A stretch of 64,000 nucleotides of DNA from Physcousia sp015060555 (GTDB taxonomy: Bacteria > Bacteroidota > Bacteroidia > Bacteroidales > Bacteroidaceae). This document shows, piece after piece, positions 34,594 through 45,000 of the stretch. The DNA is taken from contig SUYG01000032.1 in the NCBI GenBank assembly GCA_015060555.1, positions 1-64,000 on the forward strand. Reading direction: 5' to 3'. The position numbers were made by a program, and so were the translations under genes. The notes under the pieces were generated by a model. That model worked only from the letters and a program-made list of their open reading frames with translations, searched no databases and had not been told where the DNA came from. The stretch's first letter is position 1, and each line of letters opens with the position of its first letter.

Positions 34594-36563
34594 TTCACCT
34601 CATCTAATTCTTTATACTCCTTCTCTTCCTCTTCTTCCTCGGCCCTATCCTCTTCGATGACAAGGTTATCGATGATGAAGTTCTGGCGTTCCATGGTGTT
34701 CTTGCCCATGTAGTATTCCAGAAGTTCTGCCACCTGATCGCTCTTGTGGAGACTGACTTGTTCCAGACGGATGTCCTCGCCGATGAAGCCACGGAACTCA
34801 TCAGGGCTGATTTCACCGAGACCTTTGAAGCGGGTGATTTCAGGTTCCGGCCCTAAGAGCTCTATGTTCTGCTGGCGCTCCTCCTCGCTGTAGCAATAGC
34901 GCGTGATGAAGTCGCCCTTCGTGTCCTCCTCGCCAAGGGCCTTCAGGCGCTCCTTGCCGATGCGCTTGCGGCGCTGGCGCACGCGGAAGAGGGGCGTCTG
35001 CAGGATATAGACATGACCTTTCTTGATGAGTTCCGGGAAGAACTGCAGGAAGAAGGTGATCATGAGCAGACGGATGTGCATCCCATCGACATCTGCATCG
35101 GTAGCTACGATGACTTTATTGTAGCGCAGCCCGTCGAGGCCTTCTTCGATATTGAGGGCGGCCTGCAGGAGGTTGAACTCCTCGTTCTCATAGACGATTT
35201 TCTTCGTCAGACCGTAGCAGTTCAGCGGCTTACCGCGCAGACTAAACACAGCCTGTGTGAGCACGTCGCGGCTCTTGGTGATGCTGCCGCTGGCGCTGTC
35301 GCCCTCGGTGATGAAGATGCTGGAGTCCTCCTTGCGGTCGTTCTTCACGTCGTTGTAATGAATCTTGCAGTCGCGCAGCTTGCGGTTGTGCAGGTTGGCC
35401 TTCTTTGCACGCTCTCGTGCCAGCTTGGTGATGCCGGCCATCGCCTTGCGCTCGCGCTCGCTTTCCTTGATCTTGTTCTCGATGACCTCAGCCACGTCGG
35501 TGTGGATGTGCAGGTAGTTATCGACCTCCTGCTTGATGAAGTCGCCGATGTACTTGTTGATGCTCACGCCGTCAGGAGCCATCTGCGTAGAGCCCAGCTT
35601 GATCTTGGTCTGACTCTCGAAGATGGGTTCCTCCACATTGATAGCGATGGCACCAACGATACCCGTGCGGATGTCGCCGTACTCATACTTGCCGAAGAAC
35701 TCCTTGATGGTGCGTGCGATATGTTCCTTGAAGGCGCTCTGATGGGTGCCGCCCTGGATGGTGTGCTGGCCGTTGACGAAGGAATAGTATTCCTCGCCGT
35801 ACTGGTTGACATGGGTGAAGGCCACCTCTATGTCATCACCCTTCAGGTGGATGATCGGGTAGAGGCTGTCCTTGGTCATACGGTCGTTAAGCAAGTCTTC
35901 CAAGCCGTTGCGCGAAAAGATGCGGCGGCCGTTGTACATGATGGTGAGCCCCGAGTTCAGGTAGGTGTAGTTGCGGAGCATCGTCTCCACAATGTCGTCG
36001 TGAAACGAGTAGTTCTTGAACAGCTCCACGTCGGGCTCGAAGAAGATATAGGTGCCGTTCTCGTCCTGCGAAGGTTCCGTGACATCGCTTTGCAGGATGC
36101 CACGCTCGAAGACCACCTTACGAACCTGCCCGTCGCGATAGCTGCGTGCCTCGAAATGGGAACTCAGAAAGTTGACAGCCTTGATGCCGACGCCATTCAT
36201 GCCCACAGACTTCTTGAAGGCCTTGGAGTCATACTTGCCGCCGGTGTTCAGCTGGCTGACAGCCTCGATGATCTTACCCTGGGGGATGCCACGGCCGTAG
36301 TCGCGCACGCTCACACGCAGATGCTCATCGATGTCTATCTCTATGCGCTTGCCGGCATTCATCCTGAACTCGTCAATGGAGTTGTCAATGGTCTCCTTCA
36401 ACAGCACATAGATGCCATCCTCGGGATGTGAGCCGTCGTCCAGGCGACCGATATACATTCCGGGACGCGTGCGGATATGCTCCACATCCGTCAGGTGCTT
36501 GATGTTATCTTCGTCGTAATTGACAGGCGCAAGTGCGCCAACTTCTTCTATCTCCTCTGCCAC
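34590..36563 (-). CDS. parE: DNA topoisomerase IV subunit B (type IIA, GyrB/ParE family)
   Basis: The ATPase subunit of a type IIA topoisomerase that decatenates or supercoils DNA. The GHKL ATPase has DNSIDEF, DYGRGIPQG and GMNGVGIKAVN. A transducer domain follows, then TOPRIM with FITEGDSASG and DADVDGMHIRLL. The 657-residue length and lack of the GyrB insert favour ParE over GyrB; no parC or gyrA lies in the window to confirm this. The protein ends in a Glu-rich tail. It starts the parE-coaD-ctpA run and could also be read from the upstream GNAT gene, 74 bases away across TTTTCACTTTTCAC repeats. Confidence 0.9.
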   Translation of the reverse strand: MAEEIEEVGALAPVNYDEDNIKHLTDVEHIRTRPGMYIGRLDDGSHPEDGIYVLLKETIDNSIDEFRMNAGKRIEIDIDEHLRVSVRDYGRGIPQGKIIEAVSQLNTGGKYDSKAFKKSVGMNGVGIKAVNFLSSHFEARSYRDGQVRKVVFERGILQSDVTEPSQDENGTYIFFEPDVELFKNYSFHDDIVETMLRNYTYLNSGLTIMYNGRRIFSRNGLEDLLNDRMTKDSLYPIIHLKGDDIEVAFTHVNQYGEEYYSFVNGQHTIQGGTHQSAFKEHIARTIKEFFGKYEYGDIRTGIVGAIAINVEEPIFESQTKIKLGSTQMAPDGVSINKYIGDFIKQEVDNYLHIHTDVAEVIENKIKESERERKAMAGITKLARERAKKANLHNRKLRDCKIHYNDVKNDRKEDSSIFITEGDSASGSITKSRDVLTQAVFSLRGKPLNCYGLTKKIVYENEEFNLLQAALNIEEGLDGLRYNKVIVATDADVDGMHIRLLMITFFLQFFPELIKKGHVYILQTPLFRVRQRRKRIGKERLKALGEEDTKGDFITRYCYSEEERQQNIELLGPEPEITRFKGLGEISPDEFRGFIGEDIRLEQVSLHKSDQVAELLEYYMGKNTMERQNFIIDNLVIEEDRAEEEEEEKEYKELDEVK

Positions 36564-36579
36564 TTCAGTTCGATTTATT

Positions 36580-36637
36580 TTTTATTTTTCACTCTTCACT
36601 TTTCACTTTTCACTTCTCATTTTCCACCTCCAGGTCT
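36580..36637. repeat. TTTTCAC tandem repeats between the GNAT gene and parE
   Basis: CACTCTTCACTTTTCACTTT-type units fill the gap. The same family is translated in rsmI, ribF and the signal peptides of the large proteins at 47645 and 53869. Confidence 0.75.
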
Positions 36638-37792
36638 TTACAGGTCCTTATGATAGCACCTTCTCCTCTTGTGGATGCTACAGTCAAGATGTGCCCACTG
36701 TCCCTGACTCTTCTCGTTGTCCTCCAGTTGCGGGTGTGTCTCAGCCCACACGAAGCCCATCTTCTGCGCCACCTTGATAATCTGTGCGAAGAGGGGAGCG
36801 TTGACACCCTTGTTCTGGTACTCGGGCAATACACCCACCAGCAGCAGGTCGATGACGGGTGCCGGCTTGAAGAAGATAGCCTTGGCCAGATGCCACCATC
36901 CGAAGGGGAAGAGCTTGCCGTGAGCCTTCTGCAGCGCATAGGACAGTGAGCCCATGCCCACGCCCATGGCGATGGGTTCGTTCTCCTCGTTCTCCACGAT
37001 GGCCAACAGGCGCATGTCCAGGAACTGCAGGTAGGTGGTGGCATACTGATTGATCTGGCGCTCGTTCATCTCCGAGTAGCCGTAGAGGCCGGCATAAGCC
37101 TTGTTGATGATGTTGAAGCACTTCTGCACGTACTTGCCACCATCCTCGGCAAGGATTTCCTTGGCCGACTTGAAGTGGCGCATGTGCAGGTTGTAGCGCT
37201 TCATGCTCATCTCTGCCACGCGGAAGTACTTTTGCATATCAGCCTGATGCTCGTCAGCCGTGGGGACCATCACCTTACGTTCCACCCAGTCAATCTCCTT
37301 CTCGAAGCCCAGCTGCTCGATGAGGCGGGGGTAGTATGGGTAGTTATAGATGGTGCTCATGGTAGAGAGCTGGTCGTAGCCATCAATGAGCATCCCTTCG
37401 GGGTCCATATCGGTGAAGCCCAGCGGACCCACAATCTTTTTCATACCGCGCTCGCGGCCCCACTGCTCTACGGTGTCCAGCAGCGCCTTGAGCACCTCAA
37501 TGTCATCGATGAAGTCAATCCATCCGAAGCGCACATTCTTCGTCTGCCACGTCTTGTTAGCCTTGTGGTTGATGATGGCGGCCACGCGACCCACCAGTTT
37601 CTTGTCCTTGTACGCCAGAAAGAGGTCGGCTTCGCAGAACTCAAAGGCAGCATTCTTCCTGCGGTTGAACGTGTCCTGCATATCCTCCAGGAAATCCGGC
37701 ACGGCATAAGCGTTGCCCTTGTAGAGATGATAGTTGAATCGGATGAAGGCGTATAAATCCCTACGTCCTTCTACTTTCTTAATAGAAATCAT
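36638..37792 (-). CDS. GNAT-like acyltransferase, Bacteroidales type
   Basis: A 384-residue soluble protein that resembles the large N-acetyltransferase-like proteins common in Bacteroidales. It appears to contain two GNAT-fold halves (an N-terminal half with VGRVAAIINHKANK, a C-terminal half with LLLVGVLPEYQNKGVNAPLF, which fits the acetyl-CoA-binding motif A pattern). Other recognisable blocks are KIVGPLGFTDMDPEGMLIDG and HPQLEDNEKSQGQW. Substrate and pathway are unknown. It has its own TACCTTTG promoter and lies just upstream of parE on the same strand. Confidence 0.8.
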   Translation of the reverse strand: MISIKKVEGRRDLYAFIRFNYHLYKGNAYAVPDFLEDMQDTFNRRKNAAFEFCEADLFLAYKDKKLVGRVAAIINHKANKTWQTKNVRFGWIDFIDDIEVLKALLDTVEQWGRERGMKKIVGPLGFTDMDPEGMLIDGYDQLSTMSTIYNYPYYPRLIEQLGFEKEIDWVERKVMVPTADEHQADMQKYFRVAEMSMKRYNLHMRHFKSAKEILAEDGGKYVQKCFNIINKAYAGLYGYSEMNERQINQYATTYLQFLDMRLLAIVENEENEPIAMGVGMGSLSYALQKAHGKLFPFGWWHLAKAIFFKPAPVIDLLLVGVLPEYQNKGVNAPLFAQIIKVAQKMGFVWAETHPQLEDNEKSQGQWAHLDCSIHKRRRCYHKDL

Positions 37793-37815
37793 AGTCTTTA
37801 AGCCTAATAATGAGG

Positions 37816-37823
37816 CAAAGGTA
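37816..37823 (-). promoter_or_regulatory. -7 promoter box for the GNAT gene
   Basis: TACCTTTG on the minus strand, 23 bases before the ATG. Confidence 0.6.
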
Positions 37824-37914
37824 GTACTTTTTTATTGAAAGACGTGAAAAAACACACGCTTTTTAGCACATTATAAGCCAGAACGTTAAAAAAAGTACAA
37901 TTATGCCCCGGAAA

Positions 37915-37946
37915 TTTGGGAGATATTGAAAAACGCCGTACCTTAG
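37915..37946 (+). promoter_or_regulatory. Complete promoter for manC
   Basis: A -33 TTTG (37915-37918) and a -7-like TACCTTAG (37939-37946) are spaced by 20 bases, 37 bases before the manC ATG. Confidence 0.6.
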
Positions 37947-37983
37947 CAGAGCAAAAAACAATAAACAAAGCTAACTACCTTAC

Positions 37984-39075
37984 ATGAAACCTCTTTCAGA
38001 ACATTCTTTTTGCCTGATACTCGCTGGCGGTTCAGGCTCACGTCTATGGCCAGCAAGCCGTGAAAATCATCCCAAACAGTTCATGGACTTCGAGGGCACC
38101 GGACACACACTGATACAGCAGACGTACGACCGCTTTGCCCGCTTCATCCTCCCCGAAAACATCTACGTGAGCACGCTGGAGTCCTATGTTCCCCTGCTGC
38201 AAACACAGCTGCCACAGCTGCCACGCGAGCAAATCCTCTCCGAACCCGTGCGCCGAGGCACCCTGGCACCCATCACTTGGGCCACCACCCTCATCACACA
38301 GCGCGATGCCGAGGCCTGCATCGTCGTGACACCCGCCGACCAGGTCATCTACGGCAACCAGCTCTTTGACGACGACATCCTCCACGCCCTCAGCTTCGTG
38401 GCACAGAACCCCGGCGTCGTCAATATGGGCGTGTCCCCTACCCGACCCGAGACAGGCTACGGCTACGTGCAGATGGGCGGTGCGCTTGATACCGAACAGC
38501 GCATCTACCATGTCAAGACCTTCACCGAGAAGCCTGGTCCCGACTTCGCGCAACTCTTCATGGACAGCGGCGAGTTCCTGTGGAACACCGGCCTCTTCGT
38601 TTTCGGTGCGCACTACATGCTGCACAACATCATCAAGCATGTACCGGAGTACCAGGACGTCTATCCCTCAATGGCCACCTACGCCGCGCTCCCCAACCTC
38701 GCGATGGAACACGCCGTGCTGGAGCACACCGGCCACAGCTACGTGCAGAAATGCCGCTTCGGGTGGGCCGACCTGGGCACATGGCAAGGCATCGCCACCG
38801 ACGCCCTCAACACGCCGCAGGTCAACACCCCGCACCCTCCCACCGACGTGAAGGCCGACGGCCGCGGCAACGTCACCGTCCACAGCGAAGCCCTCTTCGA
38901 CAACGCCGAGGGCAACATCGTGCGCCTGCCCTCGGGCCACCTCGCCGCCATCAGCGGCCTCAAGGACTTCGTCGTGACCGAAGAAGGCGGAGTCCTCATG
39001 ATCTGTCCCAAGGACGATGCCGCCGCCATGCGACGCCTCCAAACCCTCGCACACATCGATGAGCTGAATGAATGA
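37984..39075 (+). CDS. manC: Mannose-1-phosphate guanylyltransferase
   Basis: Makes GDP-mannose from mannose-1-phosphate and GTP for polysaccharide and glycan synthesis. The nucleotidyltransferase signature LILAGGSGSRLWPASRENHPKQF is at the N-terminus. TPADQVI, RPETGYGYVQMG, FTEKP, LWNTGLFVF and FGWADLGTWQ follow. At 363 residues it is the single-function short form without the phosphomannose isomerase domain. It is a single-gene unit bounded by a promoter and a strong terminator. It could supply the polymer exported by the orphan Wza/Wzc pair, but that is only conjecture. Confidence 0.94.
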   Translation: MKPLSEHSFCLILAGGSGSRLWPASRENHPKQFMDFEGTGHTLIQQTYDRFARFILPENIYVSTLESYVPLLQTQLPQLPREQILSEPVRRGTLAPITWATTLITQRDAEACIVVTPADQVIYGNQLFDDDILHALSFVAQNPGVVNMGVSPTRPETGYGYVQMGGALDTEQRIYHVKTFTEKPGPDFAQLFMDSGEFLWNTGLFVFGAHYMLHNIIKHVPEYQDVYPSMATYAALPNLAMEHAVLEHTGHSYVQKCRFGWADLGTWQGIATDALNTPQVNTPHPPTDVKADGRGNVTVHSEALFDNAEGNIVRLPSGHLAAISGLKDFVVTEEGGVLMICPKDDAAAMRRLQTLAHIDELNE

Positions 39076-39118
39076 CGGACACCGCCGCCTCATCACAGAC
39101 TAAAGCACACGCCACCCG

Positions 39119-39167
39119 CATAGCAGAAGGCCACCCGAGGGGGGTGGCCTTCTGCTATGAAGTTTTT
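39119..39167 (+). terminator. Terminator of manC
   Basis: A perfect 18-bp stem (39119-39136 with 39142-39159) has a 5-base loop and is followed by GTTTTT. The arm CATAGCAGAAGGCCACC recurs at 60166-60182, after the last cassette. Confidence 0.9.
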
Positions 39168-39177
39168 AACGTTCCCG

Positions 39178-39251
39178 CTGTGCACCATGGCGCTTCAGCA
39201 ATCTGCAAAAAACTTTTGCGGAAAACCCTACGAACCCTACGCAATCCAGAT
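39178..39251 (-). repeat. Dispersed element, copy a (inverted)
   Basis: Contains AACTTTTGCGGAAAACCCTA, the complement of the core TAGGGTTTTCCGCAAAAGTT. The outer part (GCACCATGGCGCTTCAGCAA) matches, inverted, the right side of copy h at 61405-61428. Confidence 0.8.
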
Positions 39252-39257
39252 TTGTAA

Positions 39258-40463
39258 CTATATACCGTTTTTCAGGAAATCTTTCAAGGGGATGTGAATA
39301 ATACCCTCATACTTACTGGAATCCATGAAAGGCGTCATTGAAACAACATATTTCGGATAGTTGTCGTTTATCTTCTGTAGATTGCCAAATTCACGCTGGA
39401 AGGTCGATTCTTCGGTAATCAGATAAGATGCCTGCACATAGATGGTATCATCGCCTTTTGTTGCCACGAAGTCAATCTCTGTCGCGTACATCTGTCCTAC
39501 GGCAACCTTATAGCCCATACGTACAAGGTGTTGATATACAAGGCTCTCCACTATCTTCTCTATGTCGTTGGCCCGTCTGCCACCCACAACGAAATTGCGC
39601 AGCCCGACATCACCGAAATAGTACTTATCATTACTCTCCAACAGCTTCTTCCCATGCAGATTGTAGCGAGTTACATTGTGCACAAGATAAGCCTCGGCAA
39701 TGGCTCTCAAGTACTTCAGAATCAGATTCTTGGACACCTCGTTCTTATTGGAATTCATGTAGTTCTGGATATTGGTGGCTGATAGCGGTTTGCCGATATT
39801 GTCGCCTACATATCTGATCAGGTTTTCCAGGAATGGCACGTTCCGCACTTTCTTGCGGCTCACGATATCCTTCACGAGGATGGTGTTATAGACGCCTTGC
39901 AGATACTGTCTGATTACCTCTGGGTCGTCCAGCCCCATCGGACGCAATCCTGGCAGACCGCCGTAGTTAATATACTTTTGCAGGGCATCGTCGTTGTCCT
40001 CCAGATGGTGGAAAATCAAAAACTCAGCATAACTGAGACCTTGGACAAAGATTTCCACATATCTCCCGGACAACAGCGTTGCTAAATCGCTGGAAAGCGT
40101 GTCAGAATTGCTGCCTGTAATGACTATATCTATTTCCGAACTGTCGTAGTAATTCCTGAGTCCCCGTTCGAAGTCCTCAATCTCCTGAACCTCGTCAATC
40201 AAGATATATGTATGTTTCCCCGCCTCCATGTGTTCATCCACGAAGGTAACCAAGTCCTTATAGGTCTGGATAAAGTCGAAAGCCGTCTTCTCCTTGTCGA
40301 TATAGATGACACATGCATTCTCTTGCTGCTGTTTTTTCTGGACGAGTTCCCTCATCACATAACTCTTGCCAACGCGACGCTGGCCCGTCAGAACAATCAG
40401 GATGCCTTTCCCCAGCAACTTCTCAACCTTCGAATAATAATGAGGTCTTGCTATCAGTTCCAT
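39258..40463 (-). CDS. AAA family ATPase with DUF4143 domain
   Basis: A 401-residue ATPase of the AAA_14/DUF4143 type, a large accessory family in Bacteroidales whose cellular role is not settled. The N-terminal ATPase has Walker A LTGQRRVGKSYVM and Walker B YILIDEVQEI, with sensor-like IVITGSNS. The middle has GLPGLRP. The C-terminal DUF4143 part has a nuclease-like core (VGQMYATEIDFVA). It has its own TACCTTTG promoter upstream. It sits between two inverted copies of the dispersed element, at the left margin of the accessory region. A remnant of a related but different gene lies at 61046. Confidence 0.85.
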   Translation of the reverse strand: MELIARPHYYSKVEKLLGKGILIVLTGQRRVGKSYVMRELVQKKQQQENACVIYIDKEKTAFDFIQTYKDLVTFVDEHMEAGKHTYILIDEVQEIEDFERGLRNYYDSSEIDIVITGSNSDTLSSDLATLLSGRYVEIFVQGLSYAEFLIFHHLEDNDDALQKYINYGGLPGLRPMGLDDPEVIRQYLQGVYNTILVKDIVSRKKVRNVPFLENLIRYVGDNIGKPLSATNIQNYMNSNKNEVSKNLILKYLRAIAEAYLVHNVTRYNLHGKKLLESNDKYYFGDVGLRNFVVGGRRANDIEKIVESLVYQHLVRMGYKVAVGQMYATEIDFVATKGDDTIYVQASYLITEESTFQREFGNLQKINDNYPKYVVSMTPFMDSSKYEGIIHIPLKDFLKNGI

Positions 40464-40531
40464 AATCCGCTACTTATTTACTTATTAATGCAATGATACA
40501 TGTACATCTTTTGATATGATGTTTACGAGCG

Positions 40532-40539
40532 CAAAGGTA
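40532..40539 (-). promoter_or_regulatory. -7 promoter box for the AAA/DUF4143 gene
   Basis: TACCTTTG on the minus strand, 68 bases before the ATG at 40463. Confidence 0.55.
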
Positions 40540-40640
40540 GCAATTTTGTTGATTATACTAAACAATTTTATAGAAAATCCCGTTTTCGTTCATTATAATT
40601 AACTATTTCAAGGGCAACAGTAGGACAAAAACACCCAAGA

Positions 40641-40704
40641 AAAAACTTTTGCGGAAAACCCTACGCACCCTCCGCACAACCAGATCAACAGAAGAAGGAC
40701 ATAG
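40641..40704 (-). repeat. Dispersed element, copy b (inverted)
   Basis: Carries the core AACTTTTGCGGAAAACCCTA followed by GCACCCTCCGCACAACCAGA. Read on the minus strand it is nearly identical to copy h. Confidence 0.85.
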
Positions 40705-41227
40705 CAGCAGACACTATTGGAAGTTAAATATAAAACTATTACCTTTGCCCCTTGATTTCGTGTAGTTTTTGGGTATTTGCAGCCTTGATTTCGTGTAATT
40801 CGCCATCGCTCATTCTCTCCATGCACAAAACCTGTCAACCTCTATGTGAATACTCTGCAGCAGAGTGATTTATACGTGTTAAGATGATGACGTATATCCT
40901 ATAACACAATGCGCTCTGTACACATCGCAACGCGCTTTGTACAAAGCACAATAGGATTCCTACACATCGCGATGCGCTTTCTATCTATGCTTTACGTTCT
41001 TGAATTGTATGGAGTGTGATGATAACGTAAATATGTCGTGTCAATCACACATTTACCCTAAGTTAGAATGCGACAAACAAGAAATGCGATGACTATGCGG
41101 ACCTCACAGGCCTTTCCTGCACCACCGCCAGCGTGAGCTGAAACTGGCTGCCCATCCTCGTCCACTCCGGAATCGCCGCCACAGGTAGCGACAGTCATCG
41201 TATCTACGTCCTATCAGCAGCCTCAGT

Positions 41228-41270
41228 GTGCGGAGGGTGCGTAGGGTTTTCCGCAAAAGTTTTTTTGCGC
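41228..41270 (+). repeat. Dispersed element, copy c
   Basis: TGCGGAGGGTGCGTAGGG plus TTTTCCGCAAAAG, then a T-run and GCGCACAAACG. It opens the first cassette. Confidence 0.85.
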
Positions 41271-41524
41271 ACAAACGTTTCACAGGAGGATGGATCGCCG
41301 CGATGTTGCGATGAAATGGGGAAAAATAGCGGGAGAGGTCTTCATTTCCCCCGCGCTCTGTGGTGTGCAATCATCAGAAAAATGCCAAGCATTCCTCCGT
41401 GTTTTGCTTGTTTAGAAGTGTTAAATTGCAATTTTGAGACTAAGTTTTGCAATTTTGGGACACATATATAATATAAAGGGCCTATCTTTGCAAGCTATAA
41501 TTTATTAATCAATCTACCCTATAA
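41271..41524 (+). promoter_or_regulatory. Cassette 1 conserved upstream block and promoter
   Basis: Shared almost base for base with the blocks before 47118, 53393 and 56993. It holds a GC-rich part (GATCGCCGCGATGTTGCGAT), then direct repeats ATTGCAATTTTGAGAC (41425-41440) and TTTGCAATTTTGGGAC (41447-41462), then the -7 box TATCTTTG (41483-41490) and a leader ending ATCTACCCTATAA-ATG. Confidence 0.8.
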
Positions 41525-42025
41525 ATGTCAATGAGAAAGATTCTTTTTATAATGATGGCGCTGGTGCTGCCAGTGGTGGCGAGCGCTGACGATGTCAGCG
41601 AGCAGGGGACGCAGAACACCATTGTCATCCACCAAAAAGATGGGCAAGTGGCAGTGTTCAAGTTCTCGGAGAAGCCTGTGGTGACGTATGTTGGCAATGA
41701 TTTGGTGCTGACGACCACCGAGACTATGGTGCAATATCCCATCTACCTGCTACAGAAGATGGACTTCGACATCAATTTGGATGAATTGACTGCTGTCGAG
41801 GCTGTGAAGAAGAGCGGGGGCCGGTTCTTCTTCCGGGATGGCGCACTCTGCATTAGCGGCGGCAAGCCCGGCTCCCCCCTATTTATCTATAACCTTCGCG
41901 GCATGAAGGCGGCTCAGTATTGTTTGGATGCTGAAGGCAATGCTTCCATCCCCTTACGGGATTTGCGCAAGGACGTCTATATCGTGAAGACGGATTGTTT
42001 TAACTTTAAGTTTAAGAAGCCATGA
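41525..42025 (+). CDS. Cassette 1 small secreted protein
   Basis: A 166-residue exported protein. The signal peptide MSMRKILFIMMALVLPVVASA is nearly identical in all four cassettes. The mature N-terminal half has the family pattern: a short strand (IVIHQKDGQVAVF), then P-V-TYVGNDLVLTTTE, then a YPIYLLQKMDF segment. The C-terminal half (FIYNLRGMKAAQY...DVYIVKTDCFNFKFKK) resembles a T9SS type A sorting domain (YDxxGr, then G/DVYIVK, then a basic end). Function is unknown. Its stop overlaps the start of the large C10 protease gene by ATGA, so the two are translationally coupled. A carrier, chaperone or inhibitor role for the protease partner is possible; small inhibitors are known beside Bacteroides C10 proteases. 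Confidence 0.8.
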   Translation: MSMRKILFIMMALVLPVVASADDVSEQGTQNTIVIHQKDGQVAVFKFSEKPVVTYVGNDLVLTTTETMVQYPIYLLQKMDFDINLDELTAVEAVKKSGGRFFFRDGALCISGGKPGSPLFIYNLRGMKAAQYCLDAEGNASIPLRDLRKDVYIVKTDCFNFKFKKP

Positions 42026-45000
42026 AGACATTTTCAATGTATAGATTATCAATTTACAAATGTCTGCAGAGTGCATTGTTGCTCATTGCAGCTCTCTTTG
42101 TTCCGGGTTCAGTGTCGGCCGATGACATCAGTCTTGAACAGGCATTACAGATAGCCCGTCGGTTCTCTGTAGGCACGATGCCATCGCAAGTCCGTGGGCG
42201 CAGGATTCCAAGTACACAAATGACACCCAAGCTTGCTTATTCGTTAAAGTCGCGCGTGGCTGCAGGGAAAGATAATGTCTATGTCATCAACTACGGCAAT
42301 GATCAGGGCTTTGCAATCGTGTCGGGCGAAAACGGCACAGAGGGCGAAGTGCTTGGGTACTGCGACCACGGCTCGTTTGATTATGACAACTGTCCCGTTC
42401 AACTGAAGGACTTGCTGGCATATTATTCTAATGCCATTGATTCACTGCGTCAGGATCTTAAATTGGCTGTTGGCGCGAAGAAGGTCAAGGGAAAAGGCGT
42501 GACGGTTGTAGGGCCGCTGCTGACCACAAGGTGGAGCCAATGGGCACCGTACAACAACCAATGTCCGAGCGGATGTCCTTCGGGTTGCTTCCCCACGGCT
42601 ATTGCTCAGGTGATGAACTACTGGAAGTGGCCGAAGGCTTCGGTAGGTGAGGTCAATGGAGAGGACTTCTCCGGTCATGTCTATGACTGGGACAATATGC
42701 TGGATGAATACAATTGGTGGGACGGCTATACTGCTGAACAGGCGAATGCGGTGGCTAAGCTGATGGCTGACATTGGCAAGGCTTTTGGAACTGTTTATCG
42801 TCCTGAAGGTAGCCCAACAGGTTTTACGGATTATCCTTTAAAGGAGAATTTCCATTATAAGCTGAGTCCCTCCGCCCCTCCCACGGGTAAGACTGCAGCT
42901 GAACTACAGGAGGTGATGATGGCGGAGTTGGATGCAAAACGCCCTGTCCTGTACTGCGGAGGCCCCATGACGTCGTCTGAGGATTGTCATGCTCTTGTAT
43001 GCGACGGCTATACATCAACAGGCTTCTTCCACTTCAACTACGGCTGGGGCGGCATTTGTGACGGTTTCTACAAGCACGCTATCATTCCTTACTATTCCGA
43101 CAACGCCACGCTCATCATAGGCGTACACCCCTACGATGCCGTCGTCAAGACGATAGGAGACTTCAAATATGGTCTTAACGGGAACGGCACAGCTGACATC
43201 CTGGACTATACGGCAGGAGGGTATGGCAAGGAAAACGGAACGCTGGAGATACCTTCCACCGTGGACGACGAAGGCAATACATACCGGATTACGCGCATCT
43301 GCCAACAGGCTTTCTACCGCAAGGGACATTTCGACAAGATTATCCTGAGCGAGGATTTAGACGAGGTGGAACCCATCTCTTTCTTCTATACAAAAATCGA
43401 TACGCTTGTTCTCGGTGACCGCCTGAATGCCGTTCCCGATCAAGCTTTTGCCTATACCGATATCCGCCATCTGACCATCGGCGAGAATGTGCAGCGCATA
43501 GGCAAGAGGGCGTTTTATATGTGCTATCTCAATCAGGGTATTGTCTGTAAGAGCCCTGCCTTCGAGGTGGATGAAGAGGCCTTTGCCATCACAAAGCCGC
43601 TCAACGGAGACTGGATTGGCCGTATTACCAAACTGGGAAAAAATGCTTTCGCGGGTGCACAGATTAACAAGAACAATGCTTGGATAGCGTTTACCAATCT
43701 GGAAGAGATTGAAGACTCCGCTTTCTGGAGATGCTCAATGGGATCTGGTACCCCCAGCTTCCGCCTCTATTCTAAGGTCCGGAAGATATCAGCTTCGGCT
43801 TTTGAAGAGTGGCCTTCGACCTCAGTCATATCTGTAGAAGATGACAACCCCTATTTCTCGAGAGACGATAATTGTAATATTTACAATAAGAATATGACGA
43901 GCCTGGTCTTATTATTCCGACCACCTTCCTACGAAAGATTTCCTTCGACGTTGGTGAGATTGGAGCCTGGCTGTTTCCGTCCGAATACGACGGAAGTGAT
44001 TATTCCCCCTTCTGTTGTGGAAATGGAAGGGGCACTGAAGGATTGTAAAGCCAACATGTACTGGGGTGTCACCAGCATGTGCGTTGTCCCGCCCGTTATA
44101 TCCGATGATTCCTTCAATGAGGAGTTCCTGAAGAACAATACAACCCTCCATGTTCCCACGGGCACCGATAATCTCTACCGAAACGCTCCCGGTTGGCGCC
44201 ACTTCACGGAGATTGTGGGTGATCAGGAATATGTGCCCATGCCAGATCAAGATCGTGAGTATTATATGGTCGTAAACAGCGGTGGCGATGGACAACAATT
44301 GAATATTCCTGTGAGCGAGGTCAATAGTATGGAAGTCAGCGAGGATGGCCAGCATCTGGTTGTCAAGCGCCATGGTAAGGACGACCTCAACACCACTGTG
44401 GTCTCTATTGACAGCATCACTTGGAAGCCCGGTTTTGTCTATGGCAATGCTGAGGTGTTCAACTTGAACGACTCTACTCTAACCGCCAAGGCACAGAAGT
44501 GCAGTGTGCAGTTCGATGCAACGGTCATCGATGGCGACGTGCAGCTCTGCGTGCGTAATGCCGTTCTGACACCCAGCGTGATGGAAGGTGCTACGCGGGG
44601 TATGGCCTTCGACCTGAGTCTCTCCACAGGCGAGCATGAACTCTGTGGAACGGCTCAAATCACCATTCCCTATACGGTCAACGACGGAGAGAAACTCCAC
44701 GCAGCCTATTTCAATGAGAAGACAGGCGAGTGGGATCCCGTCTGCTTCACCTACGACGAACAGCAGGAGGCAGCCATTATCACTACCGACCACCTCTCCT
44801 CCTTCCTTCTTTTCATAGTCCTTGATCAGGCTACTCGCATGTCGAATATCCTTTTCTTGGAATTGCCTCTGATATATGGTACCGATGAAGCTGCCGACAT
44901 GATATCTGACTGGGTGTCCAAGAGCGATCCACAAACCGAAGCCATCAAGCAGTTCCGTTCAGATATGGAGTTCTGGAAGGGCATCGGTATCGATGGTGGA

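Larger units (their letters stand above)
40464..41225. other. Intergenic region before the cassette array
   Basis: No convincing gene. It holds the ATPase promoter, dispersed-element copy b, and a direct repeat CCTTGATTTCGTGTA (40749-40763 and 40783-40797). A second imperfect pair consists of ACACATCGCAACGCGCTTTG near 40919 and ACACATCGCGATGCGCTTTC near 40962. Apparent small frames here translate only the repeats. Confidence 0.7.

Noticed and set aside
40608..40838. Small minus-strand protein of 76 residues
   Set aside because: It translates the dispersed element (CGGCVGFSAKVF occurs in several frames over other copies) and the direct repeats; there is no independent coding evidence.
41104..41370. 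Small minus-strand frame before cassette 1
   Set aside because: It runs antisense through the conserved upstream block and changes between cassette copies.
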